A stretch of DNA of 64,000 nt from JAJFIE01 sp964344255 (GCA_964344255.1 CAYFMQ010000004.1:62001-126000); one strand, 5' to 3'; shown: positions 1 to 8,354, counted from the first letter of the stretch. Translations and numbers: made by a program. Notes: generated by a model not told the origin, from the letters alone.

Positions 1-177
1 CTGGGCGCGTGCGAAAGCATCCGGACCATAGGCTGCAGAAGCCAGCCAGTAGGTAAAGATGACAGTGCCCAGCGCCAGCGCAACACCGGTTATCCGATGC
101 ATGATCGACAATACGGAAGTGATCTGTGGACGATAGACCTGAAGATGTGGTGAGAGTGGCCTGTTTGTCGCAGCCAT
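1..177 (-). CDS. sdhC: Succinate dehydrogenase cytochrome b556 subunit, N-terminal part (runs off window)
   Basis: First 59 residues of SdhC, the haem b- and quinone-binding membrane anchor of respiratory complex II. Reading leftward from the ATG at 177 gives MAATNRPLSPHLQVYRPQ and then SIMHRITGVALALG. The RPLSPHLxVY and SIxHRxTG blocks are the family signature; the His in the second block is near the quinone/haem site in known enzymes. The first transmembrane helix begins after it. An AAGGA Shine-Dalgarno lies 8-12 bases upstream of the ATG. The rest of the gene, and presumably sdhDAB, lies left of the window. mch and mcl are often directly upstream of sdhC in alphaproteobacteria; here 1.25 kb without a gene separates them. 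Confidence 0.85.
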   Translation of the reverse strand, partial: MAATNRPLSPHLQVYRPQITSVLSIMHRITGVALALGTVIFTYWLASAAYGPDAFARAQ

Positions 178-223
178 GTCCCCATCCTTTCGCTGCATGC
201 GAATTTTTTTCCCTCTTATGTCA

Positions 224-252
224 TTGGTAATCTCAGACCATTGGCAAGTCAA
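224..252 (-). promoter_or_regulatory. Candidate sigma-70-like promoter for sdhC
   Basis: On the minus strand TTGACT (5 of 6 to the -35 consensus) is followed 17 bases later by TACCAA, a poor -10 hexamer, about 45 bases before the sdhC start. The spacing is ideal but the -10 is weak, so this is only a candidate. Confidence 0.3.
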
Positions 253-483
253 CGACGGGAACCCGCTTTCGGGAACAAAAATGTATTCGGCGGTGTTTGC
301 TTAGTCATTGGTATACCACAAAAAATTTGCCGTTACCGGCCCTGACGTTGTCCAATTCGGTACGATGGTCGCTATCAAAATGCAATAACGTGCTTACCCT
401 GATCGGGGAAAATGGCCGGTTGCACATTGGGATTTCCAAAAAGACGGTATCGCAAAGACTTATCAGGCCTTTCCCCTGGGGCT

Positions 484-561
484 TGTGGAAAAGGTGTTGA
501 TCGATTGTGAGCAACCGGAAGAGTTATGCACAGAAATCGACAGTTTTAAGGGTTTTCCACG
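484..561. other. Cluster of three DnaA-box-like 9-mers
   Basis: TTATGCACA at 524-532 fits the degenerate TTATNCACA box exactly. TGTGGAAAA at 484-492 is the complement of TTTTCCACA (one mismatch), and TTTTCCACG at 553-561 has two mismatches. Three such sites in 78 bases of non-coding DNA is more than expected by chance, but no AT-rich unwinding element or origin-linked gene is adjacent. Confidence 0.35.
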
Positions 562-1425
562 TTGCGACTTTTAATGGGTGGTTTCATGCTGCAAGGGTAC
601 GTGAATGCGTTGCTTTGGCTTTCTAGACTGGCCATCGGAAGTCTACGGATGGAGGATGACAAGGAAGGAGGCCATGCAGGATCGGGCGCTGGCATTCGTC
701 AGTATTCGATCCGGCCGGGCTCTGCTTGTGAGTTTCAGGAGATTCTCCTGGGGTGAACGGTAGAGCAGGTCTGAACCGCACAAAACGTTGCATGGGTTTA
801 CCGGTTATTGGAACCTGCCCTGGCAGGATTTCGGCTCCAGTAAACGGAACGGCGACGATGACAATTGTTGTCGATCTCTGTTCCAGGAAGGTCGTAGCCC
901 TCACGGGCTGACTTTATGTCGTTTAGCGGCGGCCCTTCGGGGCTGATGCGTCACGGCTCAAAAGTGATCTTTCTGTCATGCGGCGTTGCGAGGTAGGGTC
1001 ACCGGCGCTGCATCAGGCTGTACGCATCGGCAGGGTTGCTCCTGTAGCGGTTGTGTCGAAGCGAATAAAGTTTGAGGCAGTTTAATCCGCACGCCCATCG
1101 AGAGTCGTTTCTCTGCCCAGGGTACGCTCGATGAGGTTGGATTTGGAAGCGAGAGGTAGCGCCTTCATGTATGCGGAGCCTGGCCGGCTCCAAGAGGTGT
1201 CAGGAGCGATGGTGTACGCCATAGCGCGATGCGGGTTTCCCAGGACCTGTATCCCTGACACCTCCTTCTCTAGCAAAAACTGATTCCAGCGACAACGATA
1301 TTTTGTGTGTTTGACAAAATATTTGGCTACACCTTGTACCAGACTTGGCAAGTTGCCGCTGATGTCTGACTCATTCGTGAGTCTTTACAAGGGCTTGTGA
1401 ATCGTCGAACGGCGGAATGGTCTTT

Positions 1426-2487
1426 TTAAGAATTTCTTCGCGGCATCAGCACGGAATAGTCGAAATCCAGCACAACGCCGGTTTCATACTCGCCGTTTTC
1501 ATTTTTTTGCGGAAACGATTCGCAACTCTGATCCTTGACGGCGAGGGTGCGCAGTCGCAATGCGCCCAGATCTTTTCGGCCAGGTATCTCGTTGCGCTCC
1601 AGAATCTCGGACCAGGCATAGACGGTATCGCCGGCGAATGTCGGTGCAACGTGCCGTCCACCGTTGATGGCGACGATCCTGAAGGCGTTAGCAAGGCCAT
1701 TAAATGATAATGCCCGGGCGAGACTGATGATATGGCCGCCGTACATCAGTCGCCTGCCGAATCGTCCGTCTTTTTCCGTGTGTTGGTTGAAATGAACCTT
1801 GGCCGTGTTTTGGTATAGCCGGGTCGCGGTCATGTGTTCGGCTTCTTCGATCGTCATGCCGTCCACATGGTCGATTTTCTCGCCCACCTCGTAGTCCTCC
1901 CACCGATGGGGGCTGCCGGCGGCGATATCGTCGTATCCGGCCATGTCCAGTTCATCCGGTATGACAAGCTGATCCACGGGAACGGCGTCGGGCAGGTCGG
2001 GGATGATGGTTTCCGGCGCTGTGCTGCTTTCATCGCGCTTGCGGACCATGACCCAGCGCACATAGTCCAGGATGGTTTCACCGTTCTGATTGGCGCCCGT
2101 TGAGCGCACATAAACGACGCCTGTCTTACCGTTGGAGTTTTCCTTCAGCCCGATGACTTCCGATGTGGTGGACAGGGTATCGCCCGGGTAGACGGATTTC
2201 AGGAAACGGCCGTCCGCATATCCGAGGTTGGCGATGGCATTCAGGGAAATATCCGGAACGGTTTTGCCGAACACCACATGGAACAACAGTAAATCGTCGA
2301 TGGGTGAAGACGGAAACCCAAGGGCCTGGGAAAAAGCGTCGGAAGAAGTCAAGGCGAACCGGGAACCGTAAAGCGCCGTATAGAGGGAAACATCTCCACT
2401 ATGAATCGTGCGCGGGGTCGCATGCCGTATCACTTGGCCCATGGCGAAGTCTTCAAAAAAGTTTCCCGGATTCGTCTTGTTCGCCAT
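1426..2487 (-). CDS. mch: Mesaconyl-CoA hydratase (beta-methylmalyl-CoA dehydratase)
   Basis: A 353-residue MaoC-like protein with two hotdog folds in tandem, the usual size and layout for Mch. It interconverts mesaconyl-CoA and erythro-beta-methylmalyl-CoA in the ethylmalonyl-CoA pathway of acetyl-CoA assimilation. The C-terminal half carries typical blocks such as KVHFNQHTEKDGRFG and YGGHIISLARALSFNGLAN. The start MANKTNPGNFFEDF matches the conserved N-terminus. It lies 18 bases after the malyl-CoA lyase gene, so both are surely co-transcribed; that pairing separates it from generic MaoC enoyl-CoA hydratases. No other ethylmalonyl-CoA pathway genes (ccr, ecm, mcd) are in the window. Confidence 0.88.
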   Translation of the reverse strand: MANKTNPGNFFEDFAMGQVIRHATPRTIHSGDVSLYTALYGSRFALTSSDAFSQALGFPSSPIDDLLLFHVVFGKTVPDISLNAIANLGYADGRFLKSVYPGDTLSTTSEVIGLKENSNGKTGVVYVRSTGANQNGETILDYVRWVMVRKRDESSTAPETIIPDLPDAVPVDQLVIPDELDMAGYDDIAAGSPHRWEDYEVGEKIDHVDGMTIEEAEHMTATRLYQNTAKVHFNQHTEKDGRFGRRLMYGGHIISLARALSFNGLANAFRIVAINGGRHVAPTFAGDTVYAWSEILERNEIPGRKDLGALRLRTLAVKDQSCESFPQKNENGEYETGVVLDFDYSVLMPRRNS

Positions 2488-2505
2488 TTAAACAGTTCCT
2501 GTTTC

Positions 2506-3399
2506 TTACTCTGTGGCGGATGACATTTCTTCGATGGCTTCCGACAGGGCAACGGTGCGCTTGGCAGCTTCTACATGCAGGTTCTCGATCAGCTTTCCGT
2601 CCACCAGAACCACGCCCTGTCCTTCCGCTTGGGCATCGCCGAAGGCCTTGATGATCCGGCGCGACCATTCGACCTCCTGCTCGTCGGGGGCAAAAACCTC
2701 ATTGGCCTTGTCGATGGTCTTGGGGTGGATCAGGGTTTTGCCGTCAAAGCCCAGTTCGCGGCCATGAATGCAGGAATGGTAGAACCCCTCATCGTCACTC
2801 AGGTCGAGGTGAACGCCATCGAGGATACACAAACCATAAGCCCGCGCCACCAATAGGCAGTGGGTCAGGCTGTAAAGCATGGGCAGGCGTTCCTTTGTAT
2901 GGGCCGCATGCACGTCCTTCGCCAGGTCGGATGTCCCCATGACAAACCCGGCTGTTCGCGTGCTGGCAAGCGCTATACGTTCGGCGTGAAGAACACCCAG
3001 GGGTGTTTCGATCATGCACCAGATATTCAAATCATCCGGCGCACCGTTCTCGACCAGGACGTTTTCCACCATGCGGATTGCGTCGGCGCTCTCAACCTTG
3101 GGCAGGACGATGCCGTGAGCACCGGACGTTGCCATAGTGGTTATGTCTTCATAGCCCCACTCGGTTTGCAGGCCATTCACCCGCACCAGGAGTTCCCGCA
3201 TGCCGTAGCCGCCCTCTGAGATGGCGTCGCAGATTTGCTGGCGCGCCACGGCTTTCTGGTCCGGCGCCACGGCGTCTTCCAGATCGAGGATCAGGGCGTC
3301 CGCCGCAAGGGTCCGGCCTTTTTCCAGCGCCCGAGCATTAGAACCGGGCATGTACAGCACGCTGCGTCTCGGTCTGATGTTATTTGCCATGGTTGCCAA
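2506..3399 (-). CDS. mcl: Malyl-CoA / beta-methylmalyl-CoA lyase
   Basis: A 297-residue HpcH/HpaI-CitE family aldolase, predicted to cleave beta-methylmalyl-CoA to glyoxylate plus propionyl-CoA and to interconvert malyl-CoA with acetyl-CoA plus glyoxylate. Visible family features: RSVLYMPGSN at the start of the barrel, DLEDAV (39-44), the Mg-binding Glu131 in MIETPLGV and Asp158 in GTSDLAKD, and KTLIHPKTI (221-229). A second in-frame ATG three codons in (MANNIRPRR) could be the true start. It is upstream of mch in a two-gene unit, which favours this role over citramalyl-CoA lyase. pdxY begins on the opposite strand 77 bases away, so the two share a promoter region. Confidence 0.85.
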   Translation of the reverse strand: MATMANNIRPRRSVLYMPGSNARALEKGRTLAADALILDLEDAVAPDQKAVARQQICDAISEGGYGMRELLVRVNGLQTEWGYEDITTMATSGAHGIVLPKVESADAIRMVENVLVENGAPDDLNIWCMIETPLGVLHAERIALASTRTAGFVMGTSDLAKDVHAAHTKERLPMLYSLTHCLLVARAYGLCILDGVHLDLSDDEGFYHSCIHGRELGFDGKTLIHPKTIDKANEVFAPDEQEVEWSRRIIKAFGDAQAEGQGVVLVDGKLIENLHVEAAKRTVALSEAIEEMSSATE

Positions 3400-3475
3400 C
3401 TCCTCAGGATCGAAAGAAACGTCATCTGATTCTGGACACTATAATCACGGCTTCCGGTGTGGCAAGCTGGCGTAC

Positions 3476-4345
3476 ATGACAATTTTATCTATTCAGTCAC
3501 ACGTATCTTTCGGGCATGTCGGAAATGCCGCTGGCGTCTTTATCCTGCAGCGCATGGGCTTTGACGTCTGGCCCGTTCACACGCTCCTCTATAGCAACCA
3601 TCCAGGCTACGGATCCTTTCAGGGCCGCATTATGGAGCCTGAGTTGATTTCGGATATCGTGACGGGCATCGAAACCCGGGGGGCTTTCGCTAATTGCCGG
3701 GCTGTTATCGGTGGATACATCGGTTCGGCTGCGACTGGCGAAGTCATGGTGGATGCCGTCCGGCGGGTGAAAAGGTCCAATGCCGAGAGCCTTTTCTTTT
3801 GCGATCCCGTCATGGGGGATAGGGACAAGGGGCTTTATGTTTCCGAAGACATCGTACGCTTTTACAGGGAGCAGGGCGGTCCTGCATCGGATATCCTGAA
3901 ACCCAACGCCTTCGAGCTTGAAGTGCTCTCCGGTATCCCGGTCGATACTATGGACCGGGCCCTGGAAGCGACCTCTGTGCTTTTGGAACGATGGAACCTG
4001 AAAGCTGTCGTTGTTTCATCGGTTCCGGCTGGAGAACCGGCAAACGGGGAGGAGGTGAAAATTTCATGCCTTGCCGTTACGCCAGAGCGGGCATGGGCGG
4101 TGGATACCCCCTTGTTGCCGGTCGAGCAGAAAGGAGCGGGTGATGCCTTTATGGCGCTGTTTGTCGCACATTATATCAAATCCGGCGGCGATCTGGCTGT
4201 GCCCTTGGAACAAGCAACTTCATCTATTTGGTCATTGATGAACAGGCCCTCATCCGGAAAGGGAGAGGAATTACAATTAATAGAAGGGCAGGATAATTTT
4301 TCAAATCCGGCCCGATATTTCAGATCCAGGGAGATCGAGTTGTAA
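3476..4345 (+). CDS. pdxY: Pyridoxal kinase
   Basis: A 289-residue ribokinase-fold kinase that phosphorylates pyridoxal (PLP salvage). The ATG at 3476 was chosen because it begins the conserved MTILSIQSHVSFGHVGN block that binds the pyridine ring; the frame is open further upstream but that part reads as the opposite strand of the malyl-CoA lyase region. FCDPVMGD (108-115), KPNAFELEVLSG (142-153) and the anion-hole/catalytic GAGD ending at Asp223 are all present. The length is normal. Transcribed away from mcl. Confidence 0.88.
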   Translation: MTILSIQSHVSFGHVGNAAGVFILQRMGFDVWPVHTLLYSNHPGYGSFQGRIMEPELISDIVTGIETRGAFANCRAVIGGYIGSAATGEVMVDAVRRVKRSNAESLFFCDPVMGDRDKGLYVSEDIVRFYREQGGPASDILKPNAFELEVLSGIPVDTMDRALEATSVLLERWNLKAVVVSSVPAGEPANGEEVKISCLAVTPERAWAVDTPLLPVEQKGAGDAFMALFVAHYIKSGGDLAVPLEQATSSIWSLMNRPSSGKGEELQLIEGQDNFSNPARYFRSREIEL

Positions 4346-4575
4346 CTGGAGTGACTGGAGATCTGTTCTCAAAAGAATTTTTGGTTGTTCGTGTTTTGCT
4401 TTGATAGTGTTTGGTAATCATTTGTTATATGGTTGAAGTCTTATAATTGAAGGGATGACGGGGAAGCCTGTTATAAGAAGGGGAGTAAATTCCAAAAAGT
4501 TTATATAATTCTGACAGGCATTGAGTTTGGGGCACGGCCTGTTATGAAAGAATAAGGGGGTATGCTCGTCAGCTC

Positions 4576-5076
4576 ATGGGACAAGGGTATCTGTCAGAAA
4601 TTGAGTTTCTTGTGGCGGAAGATAACGAATTCGCCCGCAAGATTGTGCGCGATATCCTAAAGGCGCTCGGTGCACGGCGTCCCCACTTTGCCCCGAATGG
4701 TGCAGAGGCTCTTGAAATTGTAAAGCACTACCCCATCGACGTTGCCCTTGTTGACTGGGATATGCCATTGGTTGACGGCATTGAGTTTGTGGATTTTATC
4801 CGCCATTCGGACGACAGCCCAAATCCCTTCCTCCCCATCATCATGATGACGGCGTATTCCGAACATCCCAGGGTTATCGAAGCAAGAGACAAGGGCGTTA
4901 ACGAATACATGATAAAACCGTTTTCCGCCGCCCAGCTTCTGAAACGCATACAAATGGTGGTCGAGCACCCCAGACCGTTTGTCAGGACGGAGGCCTATTT
5001 CGGACCCGACCGGCGGCGGCGTATCAAATCCACCTATAAAGGTCAGGAACGCCGGGTAGCGAAGGATGAGGAATAG
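4576..5076 (+). CDS. CheY-like response regulator with basic C-terminal tail (first of tandem pair)
   Basis: A 166-residue single-domain receiver. The acidic pocket is E15/D16, the phospho-acceptor is Asp60 in VDWDMP, with Thr92 in MMTAY and Lys114 in YMIKPF, so it should be phosphorylatable. After the receiver (about residue 130) comes a short basic tail with FVRTEAYFGPDRRRR and no recognisable output domain. It probably acts through protein contact. The neighbouring gene is a close paralogue with the same tail. No kinase gene is adjacent, so the partner is unknown. The 230 bases upstream are AT-rich, with two TATAAT hexamers (4442, 4504) but no good -35. Confidence 0.85.
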   Translation: MGQGYLSEIEFLVAEDNEFARKIVRDILKALGARRPHFAPNGAEALEIVKHYPIDVALVDWDMPLVDGIEFVDFIRHSDDSPNPFLPIIMMTAYSEHPRVIEARDKGVNEYMIKPFSAAQLLKRIQMVVEHPRPFVRTEAYFGPDRRRRIKSTYKGQERRVAKDEE

Positions 5077-5168
5077 CTTCGCCGGATATCCTTAGAATCT
5101 GTAATGTTAATGCAAGTAAGCTGTGTGAAAAGTAGCTGCTTACAGATTCTGGTGGATAGTGTATCCCA

Positions 5169-5843
5169 ATGGCGATGAACGGCTATGACAATGGTTCCGA
5201 TGACCTGAAATTTCGCGCGTCCAAGGGTCAGCGAGAAGGCGGCGGCTATTTGTCCAACATTCCCTTTCTGGTAGTTGATGACAATGAGTTCGCCCGCTAT
5301 ATCGCCCGCGATGTACTCAAAGCCCTTGGCGTCCGCAAAATCGTTTATGCCAAAGACGGCGCCCAGGCGCTGGAAGTCCTGAAAACGGCTGATATCGATA
5401 TCGTTCTTCTCGACTGGAACATGCCGATCGTGGACGGGATCGAATTTACCCGTTTCATCCGTACTTCCGATGACAGCCCGAACAAGTTCCTGCCCATCAT
5501 CATGATGACCGGCTATTCGGAGCTGAGCCACGTCATGTACGCCCGGGATGCCGGGGTGACGGAATACCTGATCAAGCCCTGCTCGGCGAAACAGTTACTC
5601 AGCCGTATTCGTGCTGTTGTCGAGAACCCGCGGTCATTTGTTAGAACCGAGACCTATTTCGGTCCCGACCGCCGCCGTCATAAGAAAAAGAAATACGAAG
5701 GCAAGGAAAAGCGCGGCGAGGTTCTGACATCCCAGAAGAAGGGGGAGCCCGATAAGCTCGATATCCACAAGAAGGAGATGCCGCAGAAGGAGGTCGACAA
5801 TTACTTCGGCGGCGCAAATGCTGACGAAACGAACGGGAAATAG
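5169..5843 (+). CDS. CheY-like response regulator with basic, extended tail (second of tandem pair)
   Basis: A 224-residue paralogue of the preceding gene. A 25-residue N-terminal extension precedes the receiver; the acidic pair is D37/D38, the phospho-acceptor Asp82 in LDWNMP, the conserved Lys is Lys135 in YLIKPC. The shared FVRTETYFGPDRRR block follows, then a lysine-rich, probably disordered tail of about 55 residues ending DETNGK. The two genes are 92 bases apart in the same direction and must derive from a duplication. The divergent tails suggest different partners. The gene is followed by the tandem hairpin repeat and convergent asd. Confidence 0.85.
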   Translation: MAMNGYDNGSDDLKFRASKGQREGGGYLSNIPFLVVDDNEFARYIARDVLKALGVRKIVYAKDGAQALEVLKTADIDIVLLDWNMPIVDGIEFTRFIRTSDDSPNKFLPIIMMTGYSELSHVMYARDAGVTEYLIKPCSAKQLLSRIRAVVENPRSFVRTETYFGPDRRRHKKKKYEGKEKRGEVLTSQKKGEPDKLDIHKKEMPQKEVDNYFGGANADETNGK

Positions 5844-5854
5844 TAATAACCAGC

Positions 5855-5958
5855 AAATCCCGAGCGGATTGTGTCAATCCGCGACGACGCATTTGCGAAC
5901 AAAAAGAATCACTAAATCCCGAGCGGATTGTGTCAATCCGCGACGACGCATTTGCGAA
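5855..5958. repeat. Two perfect 45-bp direct repeats, each containing a hairpin (REP-like)
   Basis: A 45-base unit occurs at 5855-5899 and again, identical, at 5914-5958, separated by 14 bases. Each contains GCGGATTG-TGT-CAATCCGC, an 8-bp perfect stem with a three-base loop. The pair lies between the convergent ends of the second response regulator and asd, where it could terminate both transcripts, though no T-run follows. The exact identity of the copies points to recent duplication or a mobile palindromic element. Confidence 0.8.
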
Positions 5959-5970
5959 ACATAAAAGTGC

Positions 5971-7002
5971 TTACGCCGCCTGCTGGCCTTCCCGGCGGAT
6001 CAGCTCTTCCGCGATCTGGATGGTGTTGAGTGCTGCCCCCTTGCGCAGATTGTCGGCGACAACCCACATACCGAGACCGTTTTCTACCGTGGGGTCCGTA
6101 CGGATACGGCTGACGAAGACAGGATCTTCACCGGCGCATTCGGCGGGCGTGACGTAGCCTTCGTCCTGGCGGTGGTCGATGACGGTGATGCCAGGGGCGG
6201 CTTTCAAGGCAGCCCGCGCCTGGTCGTCGTCGATGGCATGCTCGAATTCCATGTTCACGGCTTCAGCATGGCCGATGAAGACCGGCATGCGCACGCAGGT
6301 GGCGTGAACCTTGATGTTGGGGTCCAGGATCTTCTTGGTTTCCACCACCATCTTCCATTCTTCCTTGGTCGAGCCGTCGTCCATGAACTTGTCGATGTGC
6401 GGAATCACGTTGAAGGCGATCTGCTTGGTGAACTTGCTTTTGTGCTTCTCGATAGGATCGTTGACGAAGATGCCGCGGGTCTGGTTGAACAGCTCGTCCA
6501 TGGCTTCCTTGCCGCCACCCGATACGGATTGATAGGTCGCAACCACCACGCGCTTGAGGGTAGCGAGGTCATGCAAGGGTTTCAGCGCCACGACCATCTG
6601 GATGGTCGAGCAGTTTGGATTGGCGATGATGCCTTTTGCCGTGTGACCGGCGATGGCTTCCGGGTTGACCTCGGGCACGACGAGGGGAACGTCCGGGTTC
6701 ATGCGGAAGTGCGACGTGTTGTCGATAACGACAGCGCCTGCGGCGGCGGCGCGCGGGCTGTGCTCGGCTGACACGCTGGCGCCGGGTGAACTCAGCACGA
6801 TATCAACGCCCTTGAAGTCATAGGTCGCCAGATCCTGAACCTTAAGCGTCTCGTCCTCGCCGAGAGAAACCTCCCGCCCGACGGAGCGGCTGGACGCAAG
6901 CGCGACGACTTCATCGGCAGGGAATTCCCGCTCGACGATCATGTTCAGAAGCTCACGGCCGACATTTCCCGTAGCGCCGACAACTGCAACCTTGTAACCC
7001 AT
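5971..7002 (-). CDS. asd: Aspartate-semialdehyde dehydrogenase
   Basis: A 343-residue enzyme reducing aspartyl phosphate to aspartate semialdehyde, the branch point to lysine/diaminopimelate, threonine and methionine. The start MGYKVAVVGATGNVGRELL begins the Rossmann NADP-binding loop and has an AGGAG site 8 bases upstream; an upstream in-frame extension lacks homology. The catalytic Cys131 is in ANPNCSTIQ. The length is normal. In many alphaproteobacteria asd follows leuB, as here but with three small genes between. dapF, which acts later in the same pathway, is 10 kb away. Confidence 0.93.
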   Translation of the reverse strand: MGYKVAVVGATGNVGRELLNMIVEREFPADEVVALASSRSVGREVSLGEDETLKVQDLATYDFKGVDIVLSSPGASVSAEHSPRAAAAGAVVIDNTSHFRMNPDVPLVVPEVNPEAIAGHTAKGIIANPNCSTIQMVVALKPLHDLATLKRVVVATYQSVSGGGKEAMDELFNQTRGIFVNDPIEKHKSKFTKQIAFNVIPHIDKFMDDGSTKEEWKMVVETKKILDPNIKVHATCVRMPVFIGHAEAVNMEFEHAIDDDQARAALKAAPGITVIDHRQDEGYVTPAECAGEDPVFVSRIRTDPTVENGLGMWVVADNLRKGAALNTIQIAEELIRREGQQAA

Positions 7003-7084
7003 GGATAATCTCCTAATTTGCGGCCCTGATATGGAGAAAACCGCACCAAAAAGCAAGCCTTGAGAGGCGAAATTTTAACTTAAC

Positions 7085-7555
7085 TCAGGTTTCAGCAACC
7101 CCCGGCTTGATCTGTAGCAACAGCATGCCCGAAATGACCAAGCAGACACCAAGGATCCGCACCGGGGTGATAGCGATGGGGCGGTAGCCGACCAGTCCGA
7201 AGTGATCCAGCAGCAACGACGAGATCATGGTGCCGACAACACCGGTTGAGACGAACACCGCCGCGCCGAGCTTCGGCGCAAGGGTTAGCGATGAAAACAC
7301 GAAGGTTGCGCCCAGCAGTCCGCCGGTCCACGCCCACCACGGCGCGAACGTGGCGCCGGTGATCGATGGCAGGGGCACACGGAACAGCACGACCATGACA
7401 AGCAGGGCCAGGCTGGCGACGACCGTATTGGTCAGCGCCGCCAGCAGCGGATGGCCGAGATAGTGGGAGAGCGTGCCGTTGACCCCCGCCTGGACCGGAT
7501 AGCCCATAGCGATGACGAGAACCAGCAACACAAGTACGGTCGTACCGACAGCCAT
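7085..7555 (-). CDS. DMT-superfamily YdcZ-type membrane protein
   Basis: A 156-residue hydrophobic protein with about five transmembrane helices, starting MAVGTTVLVLLVLVIAMGYP and containing QAGVNGTLSHYLGHPLLAAL, the block typical of the YdcZ family (half-size drug/metabolite transporter-like proteins that probably dimerise). Substrate unknown. It starts 27 bases after the acetyltransferase gene and ends 82 bases before asd on the same strand, so the three could form one transcript. Confidence 0.75.
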   Translation of the reverse strand: MAVGTTVLVLLVLVIAMGYPVQAGVNGTLSHYLGHPLLAALTNTVVASLALLVMVVLFRVPLPSITGATFAPWWAWTGGLLGATFVFSSLTLAPKLGAAVFVSTGVVGTMISSLLLDHFGLVGYRPIAITPVRILGVCLVISGMLLLQIKPGVAET

Positions 7556-7582
7556 GATCGTTTCCTTTTTCTTCTCAGTTCC

Positions 7583-8128
7583 TCAGGCGGCCTTGATCAG
7601 GACGGATCCGTCGTTTTGGGCAATGCCCAGATCCAGCCGCTTGGTCATGGGTATAACATCGCTGAAGGGGCATTCCATACGGACCGGCAGATCCGCCGGA
7701 CGGTGCGTAAAGCCGTTGCGGGCGTAGAACAACACGGAAGGCGAATACGCCCACACACCGGCGCGGTAGTAACCGGCATGGTGCGCCATGCTTTCGGCCA
7801 TCATCAGCATGATGCGGCCGTAGCCCTGGCTCTGGCAAGCGGGCTCGATACCCACGGCGCGGAGTTCCACTTCCCGCTTCCCGTCAAATTCGCCCATATC
7901 CTGCAAGCCCATGGTGCCGATCACGATACCGTTCCTGAGCAATACCAGCGGTGTGTAATCCGGCTGGTGCTGGTCCGGATAATCCGGGTCATAGGGTCCG
8001 ATCTCATTTGCGGCAACATCATCCCAGATCGTCCGTTCCCGGATCGAATGATAGGCATTCCATTCCGCTTCGGTTTCCGGCGGACGTAACTCGAACCGCC
8101 CGTCGTTGGTCATCGCTATGCACTTCAT
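7583..8128 (-). CDS. GNAT-family N-acetyltransferase
   Basis: A 181-residue GCN5-related acetyltransferase. The acetyl-CoA loop is visible as ACQSQGYGRIMLMMAESM (Q/R-x-x-G-x-G/A) after the beta-4 strand EVELRAVGI. The ATG at 8128 is preferred because GGGAG lies 9 bases before it; an earlier TTG start would run into the terminator hairpin. The substrate cannot be told from sequence. It is the first gene of a likely unit with the YdcZ-type protein, so both might act on the same small molecule. Confidence 0.8.
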   Translation of the reverse strand: MKCIAMTNDGRFELRPPETEAEWNAYHSIRERTIWDDVAANEIGPYDPDYPDQHQPDYTPLVLLRNGIVIGTMGLQDMGEFDGKREVELRAVGIEPACQSQGYGRIMLMMAESMAHHAGYYRAGVWAYSPSVLFYARNGFTHRPADLPVRMECPFSDVIPMTKRLDLGIAQNDGSVLIKAA

Positions 8129-8147
8129 TTTACCAATCTCCCACAAC

Positions 8148-8175
8148 AAAAAAGCCCGCGGTGTGATCCGCGGGC
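8148..8175 (-). terminator. Rho-independent terminator after the 44-residue peptide gene
   Basis: A perfect 8-bp stem GCCCGCGG / CCGCGGGC with a six-base loop, followed on the minus strand by TTTTTTG. It ends leftward transcription 45 bases beyond the small gene at 8220 and just before the acetyltransferase start. Confidence 0.85.
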
Positions 8176-8219
8176 CTGGTTCAATACGTATGTTACTTTA
8201 CGTTCTGTTCAGACCCGCA

Positions 8220-8354
8220 TCACCGTTTCGTCTTTACGACTACAATGGCTTTGGTGGCTACGGTAATGATGACGGCAGTAAGCGCGAGCGCAGCAGCAGA
8301 CGCACCGGCATAAGCGGTGTTCCACAGGTCAAACATGGCTGCGTTTTCGATCAT
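8220..8354 (-). CDS. Small single-pass membrane peptide (44 aa), unrecognised
   Basis: Reads MIENAAMFDLWNTAYAGASA, then an alanine/valine/isoleucine-rich membrane segment (about residues 15-40) and a basic end VVVKTKR. An extra ATG directly upstream (8357) gives a one-residue longer form. The layout, a short polar N-terminus, one helix and a positive C-terminus, is that of a real small inner-membrane peptide with the N-terminus outside. Support comes from context: it lies between leuB and the acetyltransferase with a strong terminator just downstream on the same strand, which would otherwise serve only leuB 255 bases away. The ribosome site is weak. Function unknown. Confidence 0.45.
   Translation of the reverse strand: MIENAAMFDLWNTAYAGASAAALALTAVIITVATKAIVVVKTKR

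Larger units (their letters stand above)
178..1425. other. 1.25-kb region without a recognisable gene between sdhC and mch
   Basis: No reading frame on either strand looks like a real protein; frames are short, lack ribosome binding sites and have no family motif. The stretch appears less GC-rich than the coding regions around it. It holds the sdhC promoter region, a cluster of DnaA-box-like motifs (484-561), and a 17-codon stretch at 858-911 whose reading VVDLCSRKVVALTG faintly resembles the first catalytic strand of an IS3-type integrase core. It may be the decayed remains of an insertion that split the usual mch-sdhC arrangement, or a regulatory region. Neither is shown. Confidence 0.5.

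Noticed and set aside
5855..5958. A CRISPR array from the repeated hairpin unit
   Set aside because: Only two copies, a 14-base gap too short for a spacer, and no cas genes.
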